64,000 nucleotides of DNA, taken from contig CP099840.1 of NCBI GenBank assembly GCA_030062745.1, positions 32,057,006-32,121,005 on the forward strand. The letters run 5' to 3'. This stretch comes from Capitulum mitella (Eukaryota; Arthropoda; Thecostraca; Pollicipedomorpha; Pollicipedidae). The notes beneath the pieces are model-generated. The model was given only the letters and a program-made list of their open reading frames with translations. It searched no databases and was not told where the DNA came from. A program made the position numbers and the translations under genes. Shown one piece after another: positions 14,001 to 24,596 of this stretch. Numbering within the stretch: position 1 is the stretch's first letter; every line of letters begins with the position of its first letter.

Positions 14001-15600
14001 GGCGCCGCCCATCTTGAGCGGGCTCCCGTTTGCGTAACGCGAGCGGACACGGCGCGGTTAGAAAGGCGGGCGGTGCAGGGCAGCGCTGGCCGCGGCTCAG
14101 CGGCCGCGCGGCGGCGACGGTCCTTTCATGGCCTCCGGTCGTGGCCCCCGCGCCGCACCGGCGTCCCCGCGCGCCCTGCGTCCACTACGACCGTTTGCGT
14201 CATGGGCGAGGTCGGTTGGCCCACCGCGGCCGGCCGAATCAAGGTCGGCACCGGACGCCGAAGCGCGCTGCCTTTCGCACGCCGGGCCGAAATCGAGCCT
14301 CCGGCAGCGTGCCGATGTGGCGAGACCACTGTCCGTCGGACGTCGGTCCTTGTGTCGATTTCGTCACGGAACAGGGCGATCCGGGCCAGTCCGGCTATTG
14401 TGCCAGCTCGCCGCTGTGGTAAGATACAGGTCTAAAAACGCGGTAACTGGCCGGCTTTCTTCTTACGCTTGGAACATGTTAGAGGTCAAGCTGGCTGCGA
14501 CGTTGAACGCTACATCAGTAGATAAGGACTATTTACTTTGAATTATTCTACGATTATTTTTGATGTTTTCTGGCGACTAACATCTAGAACATCATGACAG
14601 CACACACAATGAGCCTTAAGCAAAGTATTTGGCAAGCACAATAGCGGCAAAGCTGAATGTACATTGTACAGTCATGGGAGTCTAGGATTCTGAATGGCTG
14701 CTGACCTCATGAGCTGACGTAGTTTTTTTGACAGTTGAATCGTGCAAATTCGACTGGAAGGGACGCTTGGCTAAAACTGCAATTACCTGGACTTATAAGT
14801 CTAGGTTAATATCACGAGATAGAGTTTCAGTGAGATCGGAAGATGGTACGTGATAAAATCACATAATGAACTGGCTGCAAAATAACAAGACTGGCATAAA
14901 GCAAAATGTGGAAAAGAGCCCAGTTCGAAAAGAAACGGATTTGAAACCGAGAGGAGTATGTTGCTTCTGACGAGAAACATGTGGGGCTTCTTGCCCTGAG
15001 CCAGGACTAATTCGTATTGTGAAATCACAAACCTCAGTTGTAAAATCACGAAAATCAATATGCTGTTCCAATAACTAGGTCTCTCGGGAGCGGGAGAAAG
15101 CTCACTCACACATACCGGCGAAAGGCATGTGTGTTCTCTTACACATAAGTTATGGAACAATCCTGAAAAAGCATGAGAGTTTGGCAAGCTTAGCATGGAT
15201 TGCAAAACTATTTATATGGCAATGGAACGAAGACGACCAATGCCAAATAACTCTTGCATTGCATATTTATCTCTGAAGTAAGCCCAAGATGTAGATTACC
15301 AGTCTGTTTAAAGCCTGCCCTGCTTAAAGAAAGGCAGGATTAAACACGATCTTCTCTCGTCATTTGAAGCCCAGGTGAGCAAGAACATTGGATGACTCAC
15401 TTGTTTTCTGGAGCTTGGTTATGTACGTGTCCCTTCAGAATTTAACATTACTTGGTGCTAGCATGCCTATGTATCATCCATCATATTTCTGCGTTTTTCG
15501 GTTCGCTTACATTTAAAGCCCAGCTTTACAGGTAATCGAAGTTAAAGTAAAAATAATGTTTACATTAAATGTTTCGGCCAAGGGGGGAGGGCAGTGAATT
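11041..15600. other. intergenic with three GC-rich islands
   Basis: GC- and CpG-rich patches lie at 11,930-12,080 (short CTCGGGCGG-GTGACGCG tandem units), 13,090-13,270 and 13,990-14,430. The last is open in several frames, but no frame has recognisable motifs or clean splice sites. They could be promoter-like islands or unrecognised 5' exons of the astacin-like gene downstream. Neither can be shown from sequence. Confidence 0.3.
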
Positions 15601-15634
15601 TTGCCATCAGTTACAAGGAATCGCCTTCAAAACA

Positions 15635-15720
15635 AACGCAGTGAAGAGAAGATTTTTGATATGACTATTCCCAAAGAAAACGTAGCCAATTGCTGGGCGA
15701 AAGTCGTCACCTAAAATTCG
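15635..15720 (+). repeat. diverged copy of a segment inside the 16.0-16.3 kb ORF
   Basis: This segment and 16,195-16,280 share an alignable stretch, both readable as EEKIFDM-x-IPK. The copies are clearly diverged and lie about 560 bp apart in the same orientation. It is either a duplicated exon or a repeat fragment. Confidence 0.5.
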
Positions 15721-16000
15721 AACGGAATATGCTTCATGATCTTAATGATTTTATCTAGAAGACCCGTGGTTTCGGCAAAATGCATTTATTCAAACTCTAA
15801 AACAAGAAGTGTCATTAATTATTGCTCCCGTGCAGCAAAGACAGGTAACCTTGCAACGTGTATTTCAGCGATGGAGAATGACGCACATAAGACATTTAAA
15901 ATCATGGCGGCACGGCGGTACTAATTTTCTAGAACTAAAATAATGTTTTAATTGGGAAGTCAAGCGCATGATTATATTCAGGCATGCGTCCATATAGACC

Positions 16001-16321
16001 ATGTATGCATTGTGTTATTATAAGCTAATTTTTTTGTATATCTGCTTTGCCATGTTACACACCACTTTGCACAATGAAACGCATATAAGAAGACGAAGAG
16101 GCTCAAACAAGAGCGTAAAGCATGATGTCAATGAACGAATCAAGGTTCAAGGACCGAATGAAACTTTCGTGAAAACCGCTTCGAATCAACTACACAACGA
16201 TAATGAAGAAAAAATCTTTGATATGATCATTCCTAAAGGAAACATGGACGTTAAGTTATGGCCGAAAGTGGGAAACAAAGTAGTAAGTATAAAACAAAGC
16301 ATGGATGGACTACATGTATAA
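16001..16321 (+). CDS. hypothetical 106-aa ORF with signal-peptide-like start
   Basis: ATG at 16001, stop at 16321. The first 20 residues include a hydrophobic stretch (YKLIFLYICFAML) that could be a signal peptide. It is followed by a basic RRRR cluster and a hydrophilic remainder that includes EEKIFDM. A related piece of the last part lies at 15,635-15,720, which has its own stop and no obvious start. No family is recognised and codon use is AT-rich and unremarkable. It could be a chance ORF in a repeat; confidence that it is a gene is low. Confidence 0.2.
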   Translation: MYALCYYKLIFLYICFAMLHTTLHNETHIRRRRGSNKSVKHDVNERIKVQGPNETFVKTASNQLHNDNEEKIFDMIIPKGNMDVKLWPKVGNKVVSIKQSMDGLHV

Positions 16322-16753
16322 TAATGATGCAGTCTATTCAATATTCGTTTGCGAAGCAAGGAATATCCTCCCTATATAAGACGACATAGTCGCCTGAACT
16401 CTGTCCTTTCTGAGCAACTAGTGTATCAAATCATTGCATTAAAAAGGAAAAAATGCATAATGGCAAGATGATTTGACTCGTGGTGCATATCCTTTGCATC
16501 CGGTTTGGATTTGCTCTCTTATCTAGATGGCTGTTTACAACATTTCGTTATTTGGTTTTGTGTGAATTTCATCAAAGAAAATATTCGTTCACAAACAAAA
16601 GAAAGCTATTTATATGGCGACTTTTACATCCGCATGGTTTTTTACATCGCTAACAGGTCACTTTGATGTTGACCAAGAATCGAACCTGATGTATTTTTGC
16701 CACACATCGTTTCACGATTCCGACTGTGTGCTCAGATATCTCCGATTTTTAAT

Positions 16754-16919
16754 ATGAAAACCTCCGAAACTCGAAAAGCCTGGTCCACTAATATAGTTCG
16801 GAGGAGCGTTCTCGTAAACCGAGTCGTCTTTATTGTGTTTGGCACACTTCTTTGTTTTATTGCTGCGATGCCAGTAGGATGGGAGCCACAGATTCTTTCG
16901 GCATCAAACGAATTCCAAG
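16754..16919 (+). CDS. possible signal-anchor exon upstream of the astacin-like gene
   Basis: ATG at 16754 opens about 55 codons. A basic N-terminus is followed by a hydrophobic helix (RVVFIVFGTLLCFIAAM), which would suit a signal peptide or signal anchor. A weak GTGTTG donor follows at 16920. It lies about 2 kb upstream of the first recognised astacin exon on the same strand. The phases do not join directly (1 versus 0), so at least one more exon would be needed for the propeptide. Speculative. Confidence 0.2.
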
Positions 16920-16939
16920 GTGTTGCAACGTGTCGATAG

Positions 16940-18924
16940 GAATGAGCTAGAGAGAAAACGGCGGCCTGGGCTTTCGGTCCAGGCTCTGATACGTCCGATA
17001 TCGATTAATGGAGGACGCAGCCTGCTCCGTGAGTGGCATTGAAATGAAGACTCAAACTGAATTCAGATAGAAATGTCTGTGTCGAAGAAGTGTGGTGATG
17101 GTCAGACCAGCAGCTAGAGAAATATCACGCGAATACATACCCTTGTCTGCCCTTTGCATGCATTTTCTACAAGTGATGGGGAAACGTGCATTAATTATAG
17201 GCTTCATATCCAACGAAAATCTAGAGATACCATTTTGATCGTTTGTTTGTGCTTTATGGACATTGTTATGACGGTATCATCAGTTACCAAAGCCTTAAGC
17301 ATGAGTGGTACAATATGCCGAATATCACGAGATGAAAATGTCTGTCCATCGTCACAGTAGCTTATGCGCATTACCGACTCCAGTGCGTTTTTACACACAT
17401 ATTTTTTCGACTTGCTTTAAAACTTTGGTTAATGCACATGATTAAACCAGACAACCAGATGAGAAATTAATAATATGTCTGATATGACGAAATGTGTTTG
17501 AGAGTTCAATTTTTTAATGCTGAGGAGGCATCCCGGTATGATTACACTACTACTTCGCAACTGAAGTCAAACAACATGTCTAACGCCTGATCCCTGTTGT
17601 TAATCTAATGGTCTAATGTTACCTATTTCCCCACCTTCGCTTTGAAGCATCACCGTGCCGTACACTGCATTTTCCGCATCTCCAAACTGTGTCTCTTCAG
17701 CAAACGTTTATGATCCGGCTAAGGTTGACTGACATGCTGGAATAATCCTTTGGCTTACCGCTTGCAATAGATAGGTACGTGATTTACAACGTTCGAATGC
17801 TCTGATTTGTCTCGAGAAGCATCAGTCCACCATTGACGGCTGAAAACGGGAGTGCGCTTAACGCCGTCCCTCTCTCGGCGCATTTCTTAGATATCTCCCA
17901 AACGAATAAATGCAGCGTTCTGAAACTTTCAGTAGCTTTTCTTAGATGGATCGTGCACATGCCGACAGAGAATTTGGGGGAAGGGTTACCATAGGCCACG
18001 TCGCTATGACGTCATAAAGATAACCATGCTTTGCGACTCAACGTCCAATTTTACTTCGCCACTATTGGTCGGTGCTTTACAGTGTATGGTAATTGTGGCT
18101 TACATTAAATATCCGCATGGCCTGAGAGTTCAATATTGAGCAGCCCTGACCTCATGCTAGGTCATAACAAACTGACTTGTAGGGTCATCCAGAGGTGCCG
18201 AATGAAGATCACTTTTTCTTCTGAAGCGTGTTCTTGCTACTCTGGGTTTCAAACTACAGAATGTTGCAATACCACATGTACACGGTAACTGGGACTATTT
18301 TAAGGCTTTTTTCTTGCGCCCAAAGTTCAAGCGTCTTTTTAGAATCTCCGTGCCAGATTGGCCAGGAAATATGCATTGCAGGACCCGTTATCATGGACGT
18401 CAAATGTGACCCAGCCTGTGACCTCGGCCTTTGACGACCTTGGGTTAAATGTCCCTCAGAATATGAGATCAAACTGCGAGACACATACTGCACTGCAAAC
18501 GTCAGTTTCAGCCTGCTTTTCATTGTTCTTTGGTAACTCTGGAGAAAAGGGCCACTGTTGCATGTTCGATCTCACATGTGACGTCTCAGTGGCCAAAAAA
18601 TAAAAAAATGTATGTCATAAGATCGCACGGTTTGGCGATATCGATTGTCGTTTGAATCAGCCGAATCGGGCAATTGGTTCCAACCTCGCCTTCAGCTTTA
18701 ATTTCGAGCTCCTCGATCCAAACCAGTCCTAGCCATCATTCAGGCAGTTATATCTGTTTTCTCCAGTGCACAATGCATGTTTTGAAAGCCCATCTTTCCC
18801 ACTTAATCGCTCTTCATCTGGCATGGTCCCCTGAAGTCCCAATAATCAATCACCTGGCGCAGTCATCGAAGGTATCGATGACCATGCCAACCAGCGATTA
18901 ATCTCTCATCTTGCATTGTTCCAG
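16940..18924. other. no gene identified (upstream or intron of the astacin-like gene)
   Basis: AT-rich sequence with scattered TGACCT words around 18,145-18,440. No propeptide exon for the astacin-like gene could be recognised here. Confidence 0.3.
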
Positions 18925-21900
18925 ACAATCCCCTACGCCCTGGACGTCTCGCTGAGCGCCTCTCAGCGGCTCACCATTCCCGGCGTGCTGCGCTCCGTGC
19001 AGGAGGCCACGTGCATACGGTTCGAGCGGCGAGAAGCAGCGTGCCGCGGTGGCGGCGGCGGCGACGGCGGCCCGGCCGTCTGCTTCCTCGCCGGCCGCCA
19101 TAGGGCGGCTCACCTGGGCCTCGCTGGCGGCGGCGGCCCCCAGCCGGTGACTCTGGCCGCTGGCGACGGTCCGTTCTGGACGCTGCACCTGGTGGGGCAC
19201 ATCCTCGGCCTGCCACATCCGCACACCTGCCGACTGAGCCGGCCCGCCGTCCGCGTGCACCCAGAGTTCCTGAACCCGGCATGGTACGAACGCCGCTCGG
19301 CGGAAATGCTTGTGTGCGTCCCAATCTCTGAGTGCCTGAGAGCTGGCCGGACGGATGCTGTCCATAGGTCAGAGTTCTCTTTAACCTGCAAGCAATGGTT
19401 TTGGTTCTGGTTTTCAGCCTGGACAGCATGATGTGTTTGCTGATCTTTATTGGGTCATTCCGCGTCAAATCGCACAAGTTGCCCGACTCCTTCCGATTTT
19501 GATGAAAGTTGGCAGGCTTGGTACCTATTGAAAAGTAGACATCCACCAGTTGTTAGCCCTAGGTGAACTCTGAGATCAAAAGTGCAGGTCACGAAAGGTC
19601 ACTGGTTTTTACAGACATTGCATGATTTTAATGCCGCTAACTCGGTGACAGATCGTCACAGAAAAGTGCGATTAGCGCGGTTGGATGCGGAATGTGCCAG
19701 CTTTTAGAAATGGGTCAGTTTTTTCCGTCGACCTCGCGATGACCTTTGATCCGACTACGTCAAATTAAGCACTTTCGGGGTTGACCATGTTTCGCCACCC
19801 TGATCGCGAGAATGTAGCACAACAGGTGTCATATTACGTGGAATAAGCTTGACAAAACAGTGGGCAAATTCCAATTTCTTTAGATATTTCAGTTCATGTT
19901 ATACCAAGCGGCAATTGAGAAATATGCCCTGAGGCTATTTGACGAATGTTGGTGGATTTTGTGCCTTTCGTTTGCCTGATTATGCTACAGTTTGGTGTGC
20001 ACAATATCCTGGTTGTGTATTACACATCTGCCGAACCTTAAATTACTTTACCTAAAAGGTCAGGGGTCAAAGGTCATGACATGCCATCCAGATTTGACAA
20101 GTACCTTTTATCACTTCTTCAACGAAACTGAGTTCATCCAATCTTATTAGACCCGAAAGCCAAATAAGACTATCTTAGCCGTGCTTCGGTATTTAAAGGC
20201 TGTTTAAAAGCCAACCGAGGTCATTGACCTTGATTAGCCCGGGACGAACTATGGTGGCCATGGATGTAAATTTTTGGGCACTTATTCTGAATTTCACATT
20301 TATTCACATGAATGCAGTGTTGCAACACCACTTCCCTGAAAAGCTGGAGCTGTTCCTGTAACTGGTGTTGCGCACAGATAAACGATGTTTTATGTTCACG
20401 TCATAAACACGTAAACACAGGTACATGTTTTCCGACCTACGGATTCAAGGAATGACGTCATTACTAAAAAGTAAGCGTCCTCTAGAGTACCTTGGACAAA
20501 TTTACGATACGTGGATTATTTGATGAGATGACGCGGAACTGACCTGTTGCATTGCTATTCCTACTGACTATACTTTCGTAAATGCAGCAACGAGATTTCA
20601 GATTTTTATCACAGCCTTAACGGCTTCTAAACAGATACACCATATCTTTCAGGTCTAAACCTCACAAGCTGATCCACAAGCTGACTCAGTGCCGGCGCTC
20701 TTGCCGTCTCTCTCTGACGCGGGCTCCGAGCTCTCTGCCGACGGGTTTCTCGCAGTGTCCCGTTTGTCCAGCGTTGTTCACCGCTCGTGCGTCCACTGTT
20801 CGGCTGGCTGTAATGGTTGCCTTCAGGGCCGGCCCTGGATGAACGAATGCCGAGACTCCAGGCGAGACCGCGGAGTGCGTCAGCGTGGCCTCGCGCCGCC
20901 AGCTTGTGCAACCGGCGAGCATGTGTCGGGAATTCTCCGATGCCTTCACGCTGGCTTTGAAGCCGCCTCGAGTCGGCGTTTCAGGTTGACGTATTGATCT
21001 AAAACGCATAGCAAGTCATAACGATAGTACGGATCACGCCGGGACGGTGTGCGAGATCGCCAAATAGAGCTGGAAGGTTGTCACACTGATTATTTGATAG
21101 ACATTTCGAACAGGACGTATGAAACACGTATTTGTGTGAGGCGAAACATGGTAATGGTGGCATAAAGATCGGAAGATCTGTTAGGACAAAACAAAAGAGA
21201 CAGAGACAGCGAGGGAAAAGAAATGGGACGAAAGGAAAGAAAAAAGGGGGGGGGAATAGACGACAAAATCTGAGAACACACGGGAGAGGGAGAGAAATGT
21301 TCTGTTAATTAATAACATCATAACAAATCCTTGTCAGGAAAACAAAATGTCTGCCAAAGAGATGTATATGCTAAACGTGAGACTGCACGATATAAAGCCA
21401 AATCCAGGATAACTTCGTAAATTTCCGGACATAAAAAACATAAAATGTAATATATATATATATACTTTCGCATCAAACCTGTATTGGATTTCCTGTACTA
21501 GTATGCAACATACTAGTATGTCTGTATAGCTACCAATGCTATCAGTCATTCCCGTTACGAAAAGGTTCAAAGACTGCATTGAAATATCCTGTCTCCGCAG
21601 TGGCAGAATGCCCTACCACTCGTTACTGGTTCCGAAGGTTGACGGCGGCAGCGATGGCGTGCCGAACTCCACTGCTCTGACTCAGCAGTGCACAGTGAAT
21701 TTCAGGAATTTCACGAGCCACTGTACCTATCACGCGACGTTCAAGGCCGTTTCTCGCTTATGATTCACGCCGTGCCAAGGGCGGCGTATCTAGATCGCGG
21801 CGCACCACTCCAGTTCTGGTCGACGTCTCTCGAGCCAAGCCCGTGACTTACCGTCGTCGGTCTTCTGACAGAGCAGGGAGCACGTGACTGGCACTCGCGA

Positions 21901-24549
21901 CGTTTTTTAGTCATCTCCGGCTAGAAGGCCGGCACGTTTTCTGAATGGTATTCTAGAGCTCGCACTGTTCGTGAAACGCTCCACCAAGGTGAAGGATACA
22001 TCACTTGAGAGCTCTTGTAGCTCTGTCATTCCAGTACGGCATGACGTGATGGCTGATTTATTGTGACGTCGACAGGAAGATTCTTCTTCCCACCTGATAT
22101 AATTTACTTAAAAAAGCATGGATTGGCTGCGTTTTTAGTCTGGCGCTATAAATCAAACAGCTTTTACGTGTGTACCGGCCTTTTGGCTAATTAAGGATCG
22201 GTGTACGGTTCAGAAAATCCTTTTATTTACGTAGAAACATTTTCCGGAGTGGTGCCGGCCTCCCAGTCAGGAACAAAGTGACACTCAAAAACAAACGTTA
22301 GACAGGGTCGCCGCAAACAGCGCAGTTAAATCATCAACCAAACAAAAACAAAATGATCACCGCGGACTGCGGTAACAACGTGTGTTCTAGAAATCACCTC
22401 TCCAATCGTTCATCAACGCGTCACCAATGCAAACGCTAGTTGCTGAACACCTTTCGCTCACGCCTCACGCAAACCTACTCAGAGCACTAAAGGAAACTGT
22501 ATTCTTTTGGGGATGTCTGGGCAGTTCCAATGGTAAAAAATGCATTCCCAGTAGCACCAGCAGCTCCCGCAATGTTAAATGATAATTTTCTAGTGGTAGG
22601 CATGGAAAAGGAAATTATGGGATGTTTCATTATCTTTAACTTAACTCAATCCTGTACACCCGTAAATCCAACCGTTCCGTCGCCGATATCTAGATGAAGT
22701 CAAAGTGGACCTTGCTAAACATAGTGGCAACATTTTGCGAAAATGTTGCCACTATTTGTAATTGACGGTCAACTGAATCAAATAGCATGAAACATGCGAA
22801 ACGTTGACGGAACATTATGGATTGGAAACTACAATGCCGATGTCTCCAATTTCCGTAGAATTTGTAGGACAATGACGTTACGTGTTGCAATTTTTGTGCG
22901 TTTGTTGTGGAGCTTGTGGGTGTGGTTCTGTGGGCTTATCGTTTTAGTAAACGCATTGACATCTCTTATGCTCCGCTCACGGCAGTTTTACATGCTGACT
23001 TATGACCTAGGTTCAGACCATATTTTACACGATTTTTTAGGCCCGCAATTGGAAACACTTATTTTTTTCAATCAAGAAATGTTTCTTTCTGAAAGAAGGA
23101 AAAATCTTTATAGAACCTTAGTTGCCAAGGGTCTAATCACATTTGGCCCAAGCTGACCTGGTTTATCCTTCAAAAAACTGCTGCTTATTTTCTTTGCGTG
23201 CATATCGCATGTGACCAAACGTGATTCCTCCCATACCTTCTTTCTTTACAATTTATACGTATTGCTTTAGTCCTCTTATTTCTGGTCACTAAATATAAAC
23301 CATGTCCATCGCAAGAATGGCTTGTCTCCAAATGTCAAGCTTTATCGCCATATCACAAGTCTTTATCACCTGAAATTCAAGCGAGATGCCAAACTACCAC
23401 GGTCACTTGTCAAGTACGTGTAAAAACAAATGTTTTTTTGGGGAGAGCTAATAATGGCACGTTTGGAGGGGGGACGGCGCCATTTTTATCAGCTTGCAAT
23501 ATGGGAATGCCATAATGTTGCCGTGGCGATATCAAGGACAAATTGTTGCTGGCTACCACAAAGTATCGACGGACATGTTGTTCAGGGCCAGGGTCGACGC
23601 GCTGATGTTCCGATTGAGTAGTGTTATTATGATAGGACGAAATATCGCTATCAGCGACAAAAAAAATACGAGTCAAATGAATTGTACCTGAGGAAACGGA
23701 AGCACATTTAGTGCTAAAATACTACTGATTTATTTTGCCAGCGTTACCTGCGGCGGTACCCAGAGATTCAAATATTCAACTCTGAATTTAACACGAGCTT
23801 GGCTTATTGGCACTCAGAGGGCAAAATAAACACTGTTTCGTTGACGAACTGCTATTATGTACCCCGTTGCCGAGCATTAATGTGGCTGAAGTTGCCTTGA
23901 ACAGTTCACACGCTGTTCCGCATCATTTGCCTGACAGAAAACCATTGAGCGCTTCATTAACCACCATTTTGGTGATCTATGGTATTTTAATGTTTGTTAA
24001 CCTGGTCGTTACGCTAATGCTTTTGAAACGCATCTTTAATGGCAGCCTTCAGCAGCCCATAGGATCGGACTGAAACGAACCTTAGAAGGAGAAGAGTTAT
24101 CGGTATTCAGAGGTGCAACAAAAATATAAATGTGTACTGCACTGCATTGTATTGTATAATTTCGGGGTTATCCACACAACTGGTGGCTATAAGGCCCAGC
24201 GTCAAACATTTAAAACCGTAAACACTCACAAGACAATGTAACTGCAAAGCGTGTGCCTCGGTATGTACACTTTTCGTTACCCGGCATGTGGCGCTTCAGC
24301 TGGCGACCGAACTTCGCACGGCGAACAACGAGCCTCGAGTGGTAGCTCATTGTACAAAACTGGCGCACGTCAGCAGAACGCAGGGGTGGAACGCATCTGG
24401 AGGCTACCTAGCAGTACCTGCTGGCTGTTGAGGTTTTGTTCATCATCTTTCTTCTCTGCTGACGGGGAATGGTGTACTGCTTCTGACTCTCTACTGTCTA
24501 CCAGCAGAAACGATTTCCTGACTCTCTCACACTTCCTCTATTTCTCCCT

Positions 24550-24596
<47 letters not shown>

